Source of the DNA: Sinomicrobium kalidii
Lineage (GTDB): Bacteria > Bacteroidota > Bacteroidia > Flavobacteriales > Flavobacteriaceae
DNA length: 64,000 nucleotides
Direction of reading: 5' to 3'
NCBI RefSeq assembly: GCF_021183825.1
Contig: NZ_CP089211.1
Location: 2,852,001-2,916,000, forward strand
Shown: piece after piece, positions 17,468-28,700 of the stretch
Numbering within the stretch: the stretch's first letter is position 1
Layout: each line of letters opens with the position of its first letter
The notes under the pieces: generated by a model
Database searches by the model: none
The model's input: only the letters and a program-made list of their open reading frames with translations
What the model was told of the DNA's origin: nothing
Translations under genes and position numbers: made by a program

Positions 17468-19882
17468 TTAGTAATTGATCTTTATTTGTAAGCGGAAATT
17501 CCTGCCCAGGTCATCGGCATAGAAACGAAGCCTGTTCAGGTAGTCCCTGTAATTGGTATTAAAAAGGTTATCGGCGGATAATCCTACCGTGATTTCCGAA
17601 TTTTTAACAAAAGGAAACCTTGCCGAGGCGTCCAGTCCCAAAAGATGGTAGGCATCCGGAGGTGTGCTTATATCCATTTCGCGATTGACGTATTCCCCGT
17701 TTTCCACAACCCTTACATCAAAATTGTTGTTCGGGTATTCGTTTTGCCTGAAATAATAATCGCTTCTCAGGGTAATTTGCAGGTTTTTCCACTCGGGTTT
17801 TGTGAATGTAATCCGGTTTGAGGTATTTGCGGACGGTATATCCACAAGGGGCCTGTCCCTGCTTGTGTCTTTGGCGTGTACATAAGAAAACTTGTGTGTA
17901 AAATCCCAATGGTCTGCTATCCTGTAATTAAAATCAAAGTCCACACCGAGGAACCTGGCATTGACCTGCCTGTATTGCCATACCGGGAAAGCACCGCGTA
18001 TGGTGAGTTCACTTCCGGAAGGTTCCAGGAGTATGTAATCGTTGATAAAGTTGACGTAAGGGGCGAGGGTAAACCGGAGTTTACGGCTTTCCCTGGAATA
18101 CGCCAGGGACAACTTATGCGAGGTTTCCTGGTCCATTCTAAGGTCGCCCAGTTCTATGGCTGCCGCCGAATGATGAAGTCCGTCACTGAACATTTCGGCC
18201 GGGTTCGGTGCCCGGTTGGCCAGAGCATAATTAAAGAGGAACTCATCTGAAACGGTCTGATATTTGAGCCCTGCCGTAGCCGAAACACTGTGAAAATCAA
18301 AAACCGGGTTGGTCAGCCATTGGTCGTCATAATCCTCAATGATGATATCCTGAAAGTCTTCATCGTATCCCTGGTCTTCCCAACGGTCTTTTTTGTAGAA
18401 TTTCTTGGCATCCGTCCGTGTAAAGTCATAGCGTGCACCTGCATCCAGTATCAGGTCATCCGTAAGGTATTGCCGGAGCGAGGCATAAGCGCCGAAATCA
18501 TAACGATCGTAGTCCGGAATAAGCCTGCGCACTCCTGTTTCAGGGTCGGGAAAATTGGTTTGATACCGGAACATGACCCCTGTATTTATTTTCCGCCCGC
18601 TTTGGGCATCAAACAGAAAATCGGAGGACAATGTATGTGTGGTCAGTTCCATGTCCATGGCAGGGACACCTTTGAGCGCTCCCCTGCGAACATCGTATTC
18701 CCGCCGGTTGTTTTGCTGGAAATCATATTGTACGCTCCATTTCCCGAGCTTTTCAAACCGTTTGAAAAAACGGAGTTTTGCCAGGTGGTGGGTAACTTCC
18801 TGTTTGGGAGCATTGATATCGTATGAAAACGGTTCGATGATATAGGGGGCCCGGCTGTTAATGGCATTCAGAAGGTCTTCCTGGCTGCCAATATGTGAGG
18901 CCCTCAATATGCCGATCTCATTTCGGTAAAAGCTGTAGTAGGCATCAAAACCGTAAGTAAACTTGTTGAGCCCGAAAGAAGCGGTAAAAGCCTGTTGCGA
19001 ATACCCTGTATTGGTCAGGGAATAATCGGGGGCTTCAAAATCGCCAAAGCGTTTTAGCGTACCCTGGGCCGACCAGTACCACCCGCTTTCATAGCTCTTT
19101 GTAAGGGAGGATACCAGGGCCCCGCCCCGGCCGTTGGTGGCACCGGAAAGCAGTGTTTTTCCGTAGAGGGTGTCTTTGACCGGGATATTTTTCGGTTCTG
19201 CAATGATCACTCCGCCTATGGCATCACCGCCGTACTGAAGTGCCGCGGCTCCCTTTACCACGGTAAGGCTTCCCGCTGCGTTCAGGTCCAGGTTGGGGGC
19301 GTGTTCCATTCCCCATTCCTGGTCCTGTAGCCTCACACCGTTGTTCATAGTGACTACCCTGCTGCTGTGTAATCCCTGTATTACCGGTTTTACAATGGAA
19401 CTCCCCGTATTCAGGGAAGATACACCGCTTATTTCCTTTAAGGCATCGCCGAGAGAAGCACTGCTGAACTTTTCGATGACATCGGAGTGGAGTATCTGCT
19501 CGGTTGCCGAGTTGGTGACGGGATGATCCCTGCTGCCTTCAACAACCACTTCCTTGAGTTCTTCAAGGTGGTGTTCCAAAGTAATGCGTTTAGTGGTTGT
19601 CCCCGTGATCGCAATGGTCATGATCCGGGTGGTACAGGATTCGTGGGAGATCTCCACCTCGTAACTGCCCGGACATATACCGCTAAGGGTAAATTTACCA
19701 TCGATGTCCGTGGCGGTCACCTTGCCGGTGTCGCCAAGTTGTACCAGGGCATTCACAAGAGGTTTACCGTCGTGAAAGTCTACAACTTCTCCTTTAAATA
19801 CAGCCGTGCAGTTTTGTGACAGGGCTGCTTCAATATTCCCGAAAAGGGAAATCAACAGGAATAAGGGAAATGCTAATTTCAT
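17468..19882 (-). CDS. TonB-dependent outer membrane receptor, possibly for metal uptake
   Basis: 804 aa with a signal peptide (about 1-23). A carboxypeptidase-regulatory-like domain (GEVVDFHDGKPLVNALVQLG) occupies roughly residues 27-110. Then come a TonB-box-like stretch (LKEVVVEGS) and a plug with PVIQGLHSSRVVTMNNGVR, QEWGMEHAPN and GAAALQYGGDAIGGVI, and a beta barrel ending in LQIKINY. The plug motifs (QGL..RV..NNGVR, Q.WG.EHAP) recall the receptor group that includes zinc transporter ZnuD, although the substrate cannot be fixed from sequence. It is co-transcribed with the His-rich lipoprotein downstream; a small CxxC protein is encoded 209 bp upstream on the same strand. Together these suggest divalent metal acquisition. 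Confidence 0.85.
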   Translation of the reverse strand: MKLAFPLFLLISLFGNIEAALSQNCTAVFKGEVVDFHDGKPLVNALVQLGDTGKVTATDIDGKFTLSGICPGSYEVEISHESCTTRIMTIAITGTTTKRITLEHHLEELKEVVVEGSRDHPVTNSATEQILHSDVIEKFSSASLGDALKEISGVSSLNTGSSIVKPVIQGLHSSRVVTMNNGVRLQDQEWGMEHAPNLDLNAAGSLTVVKGAAALQYGGDAIGGVIIAEPKNIPVKDTLYGKTLLSGATNGRGGALVSSLTKSYESGWYWSAQGTLKRFGDFEAPDYSLTNTGYSQQAFTASFGLNKFTYGFDAYYSFYRNEIGILRASHIGSQEDLLNAINSRAPYIIEPFSYDINAPKQEVTHHLAKLRFFKRFEKLGKWSVQYDFQQNNRREYDVRRGALKGVPAMDMELTTHTLSSDFLFDAQSGRKINTGVMFRYQTNFPDPETGVRRLIPDYDRYDFGAYASLRQYLTDDLILDAGARYDFTRTDAKKFYKKDRWEDQGYDEDFQDIIIEDYDDQWLTNPVFDFHSVSATAGLKYQTVSDEFLFNYALANRAPNPAEMFSDGLHHSAAAIELGDLRMDQETSHKLSLAYSRESRKLRFTLAPYVNFINDYILLEPSGSELTIRGAFPVWQYRQVNARFLGVDFDFNYRIADHWDFTHKFSYVHAKDTSRDRPLVDIPSANTSNRITFTKPEWKNLQITLRSDYYFRQNEYPNNNFDVRVVENGEYVNREMDISTPPDAYHLLGLDASARFPFVKNSEITVGLSADNLFNTNYRDYLNRLRFYADDLGRNFRLQIKINY

Positions 19883-20091
19883 ATGCCTTTAACTGATTTT
19901 AATTAGGATCGGGGAGTACCGTGTTTACTCCTTATGGGATGATTGTCAAGGGCTCCTTTTGTTCCTCCCGAAGTCAAATTGAAAGGTTTCTTTCAGTCGG
20001 ACTTATGGGAAATCCAAAATAGATTATAACGATAAATTATTTGAGGCACGGAAAATATACCTGTAAAAGGCTATAACCCTTTAGAAGAGAC

Positions 20092-20412
20092 CTATGCAGT
20101 GAAGGGCGGGGCCCTTAGCGAAAGAACACCTGTGTGAAAGGTGCTTGAAACCGGAGTATAAAAATTAACATATACTACGGGTTCTATGGTTGCCAGTGGT
20201 GTGAAGTTGACAATTTCCGGGGTGTGGAACACCGAAAATTTGAAATCACAGACCGGACATTTGGAAGCCGAACTGGTAACGGCACTTTGCTTTTCGGAAG
20301 AAAAAGGTGCGGTGTCCGAGGCGTGCTCTATAACATGTACAGCCTGGAACAGTATGGAAAACAATACCGCAAATATGAGGAAAAAGCTAATATGTACCTT
20401 AACGGCTTTCAT
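20092..20412 (-). CDS. small secreted or membrane-anchored protein with CPVC motif
   Basis: 106 aa from the ATG at 20412; an ATG at 20436 would add eight residues. One N-terminal hydrophobic segment (about 9-28) ends in VHVIEHA, then a linker leads to KCPVCDFKFS and a C-terminal LSLRAPPF tail. I have a general memory of small proteins with a C-x-x-C-D-F motif and a terminal RAPP next to metal-related TonB receptors in Bacteroidota, but no named family that I can cite with confidence. The histidine after the hydrophobic segment and the CxxC pair would suit metal binding. It precedes the TonB receptor on the same strand, with a 209-bp gap that may contain a second promoter. Confidence 0.6.
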   Translation of the reverse strand: MKAVKVHISFFLIFAVLFSILFQAVHVIEHASDTAPFSSEKQSAVTSSASKCPVCDFKFSVFHTPEIVNFTPLATIEPVVYVNFYTPVSSTFHTGVLSLRAPPFTA

Positions 20413-20527
20413 GCCAGGCAAAAGTATGAAAAACAATAAACAATGGAAGAGGTTTTAAGAAATTATTGGGTGAAACACGGAATTACCCGCTGTTATTACG
20501 AGATGTGGTGTAGTGATACCGGTTTTA

Positions 20528-20572
20528 TATAAAATCAAAGGAGCGTATCTGCATGGGCAAACACGCTCCTTT
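20528..20572 (-). terminator. terminator of asd
   Basis: A perfect 10-bp stem AAAGGAGCGT/ACGCTCCTTT (20537-20546 and 20563-20572) is followed on the minus strand by GATTTTATAT. It lies 36 bp after the asd stop codon. Confidence 0.75.
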
Positions 20573-20607
20573 GTCTATAGTTCCGAATTTCCCGGTATGG
20601 GAAATAA

Positions 20608-21600
20608 TTATACTTCCAGTTGATGTGCAACGAGGTGTTCTGCAATTTGCACCGCATTGGTGGCAGCTCCTTTCCTCAGGTTGTCGGCAACGATCCAGAG
20701 ATTCAGGCTGTTGGGCTGGGAATGGTCGCGGCGTATCCGGCCAACAAAAACGTCGTCCTTGCCCTGTGCATAGATGGGCATGGGGTAGGTGTTGGTATCC
20801 GGATTGTCCTGTACGGTCACTCCCGGGGTTTCGCTGAGTATCTTCCTGATATCGTTGATGTCGAAATCATTTTCGAATTGCAGGTTAACGGACTCGCTGT
20901 GCCCGCCTACCACGGGTATCCGGATAGCGGTAGAGGTAACTGCAATAGTGTTGTCATTCAGTATTTTCTGGGTTTCCCTTACCAGCTTCATTTCTTCTTT
21001 GGTATACCCGTTCTCTTCAAAGACATCGCAATGCGGCAATGCATTTTTGTGTATGGGGTAGGGATACGCCATTTCACCCTGCTTGTCTTCATACTCATTC
21101 TGGAGTTGGCGTACGGCTTTAACACCTGTACCGGTAATGGACTGGTAGGTAGAAACCACCACTCTTTTTATGGTATATTCTTTATGTAAGGGCGCAAGGG
21201 CCATGACCATCTGTATGGTAGAGCAGTTGGGGTTGGCAATGATCTTGTCTTCCCCGGTTACCTGGTCGCCGTTGATCTCGGGAACCACAAGTTTTTTATC
21301 GGGGTCCATACGCCAGGCCGAGGAATTGTCGATAACAGTAGTGCCTGCAGCGGCAAATTTGGGTGCCCATTCCAGTGAAGTGGCCCCTCCTGCTGAAAAC
21401 AGGGCAATTGCCGGTTGGGCAGCTACTGCTTCTTCCAGGCCGATCACTTTATAGGGTTTGCCCTGGAAGAGTATTTCCTTGCCCACGGATCTTTCCGAAG
21501 CAACGGGCAATAATTCTGTCACGGGAAAACGGCGCTCTGCAAGCACCTGTAACATAACTTCGCCAACCATACCGGTGGCGCCTACAACTGCAACTTTCAT
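20608..21600 (-). CDS. asd: aspartate-semialdehyde dehydrogenase
   Basis: 330 aa, normal family length. It starts with the NADP-binding motif VGATGMVGEVML, has the catalytic Cys126 in NPNCSTIQ and the substrate-binding His234 in GGHSESVN. It reduces aspartyl phosphate to aspartate semialdehyde, the branch point to lysine and diaminopimelate, threonine and methionine, in the cytosol. Monocistronic, with its own terminator; mscL lies upstream on the same strand, behind its own terminator. Confidence 0.97.
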   Translation of the reverse strand: MKVAVVGATGMVGEVMLQVLAERRFPVTELLPVASERSVGKEILFQGKPYKVIGLEEAVAAQPAIALFSAGGATSLEWAPKFAAAGTTVIDNSSAWRMDPDKKLVVPEINGDQVTGEDKIIANPNCSTIQMVMALAPLHKEYTIKRVVVSTYQSITGTGVKAVRQLQNEYEDKQGEMAYPYPIHKNALPHCDVFEENGYTKEEMKLVRETQKILNDNTIAVTSTAIRIPVVGGHSESVNLQFENDFDINDIRKILSETPGVTVQDNPDTNTYPMPIYAQGKDDVFVGRIRRDHSQPNSLNLWIVADNLRKGAATNAVQIAEHLVAHQLEV

Positions 21601-21765
21601 ACGTCTGTATTAGCTAAATAAGGTTAAACAACTTTGAGTAAGCAAAAGTAGGTATAAAAATCATAGGGACAAGCACGAAAAGAAAAGAATTATAATTTTA
21701 AAACAAAATGTTTTAATTGTAACAATCATTTCTTAGAAGACAGTGCACTGTATTGAGTTCTTTTA

Positions 21766-21793
21766 CAAAAAAACACCCTCCGCAAAGGAGGGT
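21766..21793 (-). terminator. terminator of mscL
   Basis: A 7-bp stem ACCCTCC/GGAGGGT (21775-21781 and 21787-21793) with a 5-nt loop is followed on the minus strand by GTTTTTTT. It is located 29 bp after the mscL stop. Confidence 0.85.
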
Positions 21794-21821
21794 TTTGGGT
21801 TAGAATATGTAGTGAAGCGGT

Positions 21822-22235
21822 CTATTTTTTCAACAAATCCCTTATTTCTGCAAGCAATTCTTCCTGTGTGGGGCCTGCAGGAGCTGCCGGTGCCGGTTTT
21901 TCCTTTTTCCGGGTCCTTTCATAGGCTTTCAATACCATAAATATACAAAATCCGATAATAATAAAATCAATAACCAGTTGGATAAAGTTACCGTAATTAA
22001 TGGAAACCGCTGCCCTGGTAATTTCCCCGGAAGCGTCGGTAACGGCTTCGCGGAGTTCATATTTCAGGTCGGCAAAATTTACATTTCCCAATACCAGTCC
22101 TATCGGAGGCATTAAAAGGTCGTTGGTAAACGAAGAGACGATCTTGCCAAACGCACCTGCTATGATAACGGCTGTGGCAAGGTTAACGATATCGCCCTTT
22201 AACAGGAACGATTTAAAATCCTTAAAGAAACCCAT
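21822..22235 (-). CDS. mscL: large-conductance mechanosensitive channel
   Basis: 137 aa, the usual length. The start MGFFKDFKSFLLKGDIVNLA matches the amphipathic N-terminal helix and beginning of TM1, followed by AVIIAGAFGKIVSSFTNDL (pore-lining TM1 with the small-residue face), a periplasmic loop, TM2 (FIQLVIDFIIIGFCIFMVL) and a C-terminal cytoplasmic helix EELLAEIRDLLKK that forms the bundle. It opens under membrane tension to release solutes on osmotic downshock. Ala/Pro-rich linker before the last helix is a mild variation. Monocistronic. Confidence 0.97.
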   Translation of the reverse strand: MGFFKDFKSFLLKGDIVNLATAVIIAGAFGKIVSSFTNDLLMPPIGLVLGNVNFADLKYELREAVTDASGEITRAAVSINYGNFIQLVIDFIIIGFCIFMVLKAYERTRKKEKPAPAAPAGPTQEELLAEIRDLLKK

Positions 22236-22362
22236 GTCTGTCTGATAAAGCGATGTGTGTAAATGTTAATCGGAATAAATAACATTACTAAAATACGAAA
22301 AAAGTCTTTTGATTTTTAAAAAAAGTTAATATCGGGTGTCTTTTTTCGTCTTTTACAGTTAT

Positions 22363-25300
22363 TTACTCCGTAATTTCCAGTGAATCACTTTCTCCGCCAT
22401 AAGATTGCTCCAGCTTGTCCAGGTATTGGTTAAAGGTATCGGTTTGTTCCTTGCCGAAAGCCTCTTCGTCGTTTTCCACAACAATATCTACAAGGCTGCG
22501 ATAACGTTGAATATCGTATATGACCTTATCCTGGGAGGTAAAGGCTTTCCCTGAAGACAGGTAATACGAAATGTTTTCCTGGTATTTTCCGGCTATTTTC
22601 AGAAACAGTTCCCTGGCCTTTTCGGTACGTCCGGTTTTGTAATAACCGTCTACATAGGGCTCGAGGAAAACATAATAGCCGTAGAATTCAAAAGGGAATT
22701 GTTTCATGGCGAGGTCTATGATCTCCCCGGCTTTTTCGTCCTTACCTTCATTTAACAGGGTTTCTACAAGCCTTGCCATGTTACTGCGATAGGATATACT
22801 GTTTTTCCGGGTTTCCGGATCGTGATAGATATCCGGGGATTCGGAATTGCCCCAGGACCAGCTTTTAACGATGTCATACATCAGTTCGCTGTCTATCCTT
22901 CCCATTTCAAAATTGCCCTGTTCTACCGGGGTTTTGATCGGTACCAGTTTGTAGACCATACCGTCCAGTTGCAGGTAATCCTTCATCCAGATGTATTCTG
23001 CGGAGGCAAAGCTTCCCCCTGTGAAATAGATGGGGCGTTCCCAGTCGTTATTGGCCAGGATATCGAGCATCATCATCCTGTTTTTACCAATAGCGCTTTT
23101 CGGCAGGTCAATGTCAATGTGGTCTACAATAAGCGCACTGTCTTTTTCCTTGACCAACCCGCTTTTCAATACATTTTCCTTGTTAACCGGAATCCTTATC
23201 TTATTGGTGGGATAAAAGATGGTGCTTTTTGTGTTTTCCGGATATTGACTGAGGTCGCCGCCCTGCCTTTTGATGAGGTTTCCGATAGTATTTTCGTCAT
23301 TGGCGATCCAGTTCATAAAGCGCTTTATGTCCCAGCGTTCGTCTGTAAGTTGCTGATAGTACACCGCGTCCCTGATGCCATAGGCATACTGCGAGTGGGT
23401 GAGTTGTGACGGTATGGGGTCGCTTTCATAGGCTTTGCGCTTCATCTGGTCAATGTACCAGTCGGTGGCAAAGAGACTGGAGTTTATGACCCTTACATCG
23501 GTACGGTGCCCTTCGATCTCCTGGATATACCACAGGCCGAAAGTGTCGTTATCACCAATAGAGAATATAATGCCTCCCTTATCTTCCTGAACGGAATTCA
23601 GGTAATTCCGGGCAATGGCTTCTGCGGTGTACCTGCCGGAACGGTCGTGGTCGTCCCAGTTGTGGGAAGCCATGAGTACGGGAACGGCAAATAAACACAC
23701 TACCGTAACTACGGGGGCAAGTATTTTCGGGGTCAGCCATTTCTTAAATTCTTCATACAGGCCAAAAACACCTATACCTATCCAGATGGAAAAGATGAGG
23801 AATGAGCCTACCAGCGAATAATCCCTTTCACGGGGTTCAAAGGGGCGTACATTGGTATAAAACTGGATGGCAATCCCCGTAAACATAAAGAATACGAACA
23901 ATACCCAAAACTGTTTCGGGTTTCTGCGTATCAGGAAAATGAGTCCTATGAGTCCCAGGATCAGGGGCAGGAAGAAATAGGTGTTCCTTGCCTTGTTGTT
24001 CAGAACATCGGAGGGCAGGTTATCCTGCGAGCCCAGGTGCCATTCGTCGATAAACCCGATGCCGCTTAGCCAGTTGCCGTGGTCGTCCATTTTTCCCTGG
24101 ATGTCGTCCTGTCGTCCTACAAAATTCCACATGAAATAACGCCAGTACATGTAGCCGAACTGGAACCGGAACATAAATTTTATATTATCTGCCAGTGAAG
24201 GCGGCTGTACTTCGATATACTGCCCGAACTGTTGGAGGAAATTCACATAACCGTCTTCATCTATCCTGCCGTTGGCATAATCGGTCCTGAACTGGTTGAT
24301 GGCATTTTTGAGATCGCTGTTGGACAGGTATTCCGAACGTATCCTGAAATCGAGCGGCCGGGTGAACCTCATATAATTGCCTGCGTGTTCCGAACTCCAC
24401 ATTCTCGGCAGCAAGCCTACGTGTTTACTGTGGTTATTGGGAATGGAATTTTTGTAGTGTTTGTTAACTATAATGTATTTCCCGGTTTCCTTGTCCTGTT
24501 CGTATTTGGGTGTGTCGTCTTTATACGGGTTTTGCGGGTCCTGTCCGGCAAACATGTCGGAATACATGGCTCCGTAAACCGGGCTGTCCACACCGGGATA
24601 TTGTTCCCTGTTGTAATAAGCCAGCAGTGCACGGGCGTCTGCCGGATCATTCTCGTTGATCGGGGTGTGGGCGTTGGCCCGTATCGGCAACATGAACCAG
24701 GAAGAGAAACCGATGAACATGAAGAGGAAGCAAAGGACAATGGTATTGGCCTTGTACAACTGTTTTCTCCGGGTATAACGCAGGGCGAAATAAAATATCA
24801 GGATAAAAATAATCCCCATAATAATGGTTCCTGAATTAAAAGGAAGTCCCATTGCATTGACAAAGAAGATCTCACTCCATCCGAAAAGTTCCAGGACATA
24901 GGTGAGCGAAAATTTATAGGTGAGCAGCAGCAGGGCTACCACGATGATGTTGGCTGCCAGAAAGTTTTTTACTGTAGTGGTTTTGTATCTTTTGAAATAA
25001 TATAACAGTCCGATGGAAGGAATGGCGAGGAACCCCATAAACTGAACGCCAAAGGTCATGCCTATAATCAGGGCAATGAGTACGAGCCAGCGGTTTCCAC
25101 GTGGGGTGTCCAGTTCGTCCGTCCATTTCAGGCCCAGCCAGAACAACATTGACATGAGCAGGCTGGCCATGGCATATACTTCGGCTTCTACTGCGCTAAA
25201 CCAGAAGCTGTCGGAAAACGTATAAGCCAGGGCGCCTACCGCACCACTGCCGAAAACGGCTATGGCAACCGGTTTTGTTATTTCCCCTTCGTTGGCTGCT

Positions 25301-25617
25301 ATTTTTTTTACCAGGTTGGTGATGATCCAGAATGTGAAGAGAATAGTAAAGGCACTGGAAAGTACCGACATACAGTTGACCATGAGCGCCACGTATTCCG
25401 TTCCGGGGGCGAACATGGCAAAGAAGGCACCGAGCATCTGAAAAAGCGGTGCTCCCGGTGGGTGCCCTACCTCAAGCCGGGCCGAGGTAGCTATGTATTC
25501 GCCGCAATCCCAGAAACTTACGGTGGGTTCGACGGTGAGTCCGTAGGTTAATAAAGCGATGGCAAATACAATCCATCCCACTATGGTGTCCCATCGTTTA
25601 AATGTAGCTGTAGTCAT
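22363..25617 (-). CDS. DUF2723 (GT117/TMEM260-like) membrane protein, copy 2
   Basis: 1084 aa. The N-terminal 650 residues hold about twelve membrane segments; the first loop has the family signature FWDCGEYIA (Asp37, Glu40) and HPPGAPLF (52-59), which resembles the acidic catalytic loop of GT-C glycosyltransferases. The remainder is soluble and ends in TPR-like helices (from about 950). The eukaryotic member TMEM260 is an O-mannosyltransferase, so a protein- or lipid-glycosylating role at the periplasmic face is plausible, but donor and acceptor are unknown for bacterial members. A closely related gene precedes it on the same strand, 102 bp apart, suggesting tandem duplication. Confidence 0.85.
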   Translation of the reverse strand: MTTATFKRWDTIVGWIVFAIALLTYGLTVEPTVSFWDCGEYIATSARLEVGHPPGAPLFQMLGAFFAMFAPGTEYVALMVNCMSVLSSAFTILFTFWIITNLVKKIAANEGEITKPVAIAVFGSGAVGALAYTFSDSFWFSAVEAEVYAMASLLMSMLFWLGLKWTDELDTPRGNRWLVLIALIIGMTFGVQFMGFLAIPSIGLLYYFKRYKTTTVKNFLAANIIVVALLLLTYKFSLTYVLELFGWSEIFFVNAMGLPFNSGTIIMGIIFILIFYFALRYTRRKQLYKANTIVLCFLFMFIGFSSWFMLPIRANAHTPINENDPADARALLAYYNREQYPGVDSPVYGAMYSDMFAGQDPQNPYKDDTPKYEQDKETGKYIIVNKHYKNSIPNNHSKHVGLLPRMWSSEHAGNYMRFTRPLDFRIRSEYLSNSDLKNAINQFRTDYANGRIDEDGYVNFLQQFGQYIEVQPPSLADNIKFMFRFQFGYMYWRYFMWNFVGRQDDIQGKMDDHGNWLSGIGFIDEWHLGSQDNLPSDVLNNKARNTYFFLPLILGLIGLIFLIRRNPKQFWVLFVFFMFTGIAIQFYTNVRPFEPRERDYSLVGSFLIFSIWIGIGVFGLYEEFKKWLTPKILAPVVTVVCLFAVPVLMASHNWDDHDRSGRYTAEAIARNYLNSVQEDKGGIIFSIGDNDTFGLWYIQEIEGHRTDVRVINSSLFATDWYIDQMKRKAYESDPIPSQLTHSQYAYGIRDAVYYQQLTDERWDIKRFMNWIANDENTIGNLIKRQGGDLSQYPENTKSTIFYPTNKIRIPVNKENVLKSGLVKEKDSALIVDHIDIDLPKSAIGKNRMMMLDILANNDWERPIYFTGGSFASAEYIWMKDYLQLDGMVYKLVPIKTPVEQGNFEMGRIDSELMYDIVKSWSWGNSESPDIYHDPETRKNSISYRSNMARLVETLLNEGKDEKAGEIIDLAMKQFPFEFYGYYVFLEPYVDGYYKTGRTEKARELFLKIAGKYQENISYYLSSGKAFTSQDKVIYDIQRYRSLVDIVVENDEEAFGKEQTDTFNQYLDKLEQSYGGESDSLEITE

Positions 25618-25719
25618 GAACTTGGTTTTCTCTGAAAAGGCGAATTTAATAATAATTCAGTATATAATCCGGTTTTTCAACGTTTAATGGTTTCCCGTCG
25701 TATCTGAAAACTGCTGTCA

Positions 25720-28700
25720 TTAACGGGAATAATAGTGTTCCGCCCTGTCGAGATAACGGTTGAACGCTTCGGTTTCTTGTTTTCCGAAGTTTTTATTGTC
25801 GTTCTCCATAACGATGTTGACAAGGGCCCTGTAGCGTTGCAGGTCATGCAGCACATCTTCCCGGGTTATAAACGGATGTTCCTCTGAAGTGAGGCAATAG
25901 TCCAAGTTTTCCCGGTATTTCTGACGCGTTCCGGCAAATAATTCCCGTGCTTTTTCGCGTTCCCCTGCCCGGTAATACCCTTCTACAAAAGGCTCCAGAA
26001 AAGTGTAATATCCATAGTGTTCCAGGGGCATTTTTTCCATGGCAAGGTCCATAACGTTTTTGGCTTTTTCCTTTTTGTTTTCCTTTAATAAGGTTTCTGC
26101 CAGGCGTGCCATGTTTATCCTGTAGGAAATTCCTTTTCTTCGGATGATGGAATCGTGATACACTTTGTCCGAACCCGAATTGCCCCAGTGCCACTTCATA
26201 ACGATATCGTACATGAGTTCAGTATCTATTCTTCCCATCTCATAGGGATTGTCCTGAGGAATCTGCGTCTTTATGGGCACCAGTTTATACACCATGCCGT
26301 CCAGTTGCAAGTATTCCCTGAGCCATAAATAGTTTGCCGGATCAAGGCTTCCCCCGGTGAAATAGAGCGGGCGTTTCCAGTTGTTGTTGGCCAGGATGTC
26401 CAGCATCATCATCTGGCTTTTGGTGATGCCGCTTTCCGGGAGGTCAATGTCAATGTGGTTTTCTATAAGCTCCTCGTCTTTTTCCCTGACCAGGCCGCTT
26501 TGCAATACCTGTTGTTTATTAACGGGAACGCGGATCTTATTCGTTGGATAGAAAATGGCATTCCGGTACCTTTCCGGATACCGGTCGGGGTCGCCTCCCT
26601 GTTTTTTTATAAGGCTGTCTATGGTGTGCTTGTCATTGGAAATCCAGTTCATGAACCGTTTGATGTCCCATCTTTCGTCTGTCAGAGGTTGGTGGTATAC
26701 GATGTCTCTTGTTCCGTAGGCATATTGCTTGTGAGTGAGTTGTGAAGGTATAGGATCGCTCTTGTGTGCCTTTCGCTTCATCTGGTCGATATACCAGTCG
26801 GTGGCGAGGTAACCGGGATATACTACCCGTACGTCGGTACGGTGTTTTTCCACTTCCTGTGTATACCACATCCCGAAAATATCATTTTCTCCCATGGTGA
26901 AGACAATGGCATCGGCGTTTTTCTGTATGGAATCCAGCGTATTTCTCGCCATGGCCCTGGCGATATAACGCCCGGAACGGTTGTGGTCGTCCCAGTTCTG
27001 ATAGGCCATAACAGCCGGTACGGCAAGCAAACAGGCTATTTTTATTGCCGGGGCAGCTATTTTTGGGGCCGGTAGCTTCTGTAACCCGCGGTATAATGCA
27101 AAGGCCCCCATGCCGATCCAGATGGCAAAGATGTAAAAGGAGCCTACAAGCGAATAATCCCTTTCCCTGGGTTCAAAGGGGCGTACATTGGTGTAGAACT
27201 GTATGGCAATTCCCGTAAAGAGGAAGAATACCAGCAATGCCCAGAACCGTTTCGGGTCTTTTCGCAACTGGAAAATAAATCCTATGATTCCCAGGATGAG
27301 GGGTAAAAAGAAATAAGTGTTCCGGGCTTTGTTGTTCAGTACATCCGAGGGCAGATTGTCCTGTGGCCCCAGGTGCTGTTCGTCTATGGACTTTATACCG
27401 CTTATCCAGTTGCCGTGATTGTTCATTTCACCCTGAATATCGTCCTGTCTGCCGGCGAAATTCCACATAAAATAGCGCCAGTACATATAGCCGAACTGAT
27501 ACCGGAACATAAACCCGAGATTATCCGGCAGCCCGGGAGGTTCCACATCAATATATGGGCTTAGTTGCTGAAGAAAATCGACGTAGCCGTCTTCATTTAT
27601 ATTACCGTTGGCATAGTCTTCCCGGAACCGGTTGATGGTGTCTTTTAACTCTGTACTGTTGGCATATTCGGGTTTAATGCTGAAGTCCGGGGGACCGGAG
27701 AGTTTTATGTAATTGGCAGCGTGCTCAGTGCTCCACATCCTGGGGAATATATCTACGTGCTTGCTGTTGGGATTGGACAAAGTATTTTTGAAGTTGTTTA
27801 CAACGGTGTATTTTCCGGTTTCCTTATCCTGTTCATATTTGGGTTTGTCATCTTTATAGGGATCGTCGGGGTCCTGTGAAGCAAACCTGTCGGAATACAT
27901 GGCGCCGTAAAGCGGGGAATTGGCGTTTCCGTATTGTTCCCTGTTGTAATAGGCCAGCAGTAACCGGGCATCCGAAGGATCATTTTCGTTGATAGGAGTG
28001 TGGGCATTAGCTCTTACAGGAAGCATGATCCAGGAAGAAAAACCGATACACATAAATAAGAGGCAAAGTACTATGGTATTGGCCTTGTACAGCTTTTTTC
28101 GCCTGGTGTAACGGAGTGCCAGGAAAAACACCAGGAAGAGCATAAAGGCTGCGATCATTGTACCCGAATGGAAAGGAAGCCCGAACGTATTTACGAAGAA
28201 CAGTTCACTCCAGCTGAAGAACTTCAGGGTGTAGGTAAGGGAATAACGATAGACCAGGAAAAGGACAAGAACGGCAATACACTGGGCTATGACAAAGTTT
28301 TTAATTGTGATGTTACGGTATTTTTTGAAGTAGTACAGCAGGATTATGGAAGGGATGGCGAGGAATCCCATGAAATGAAGTCCGAAGGCCATTCCCGTAA
28401 CAAGGGCAATAAGCAGGAGCCAGCGATGTCCCCGCGGAGTGTTGATTTCGTCGGTCCATTTGAGCCCCAGCCAGAGCAGCAGCGACATGAGCAGGCTGGC
28501 CATGGCATATACTTCGGCTTCCACGGCACTGAACCAGAAGCTGTCTGAAAAAGTAAAGGTAAGGGCACCTGTGAAGCCGCTTCCCAAAACTGCGATAGCG
28601 GTGTGGGTTGACATTTCCCGGTGTTTTCCGATCATCTGTTTTACAAGGTGCGTAACGGACCAGAACATAAACAGGATGGTGAAGGCACTGGCAAGTACGG

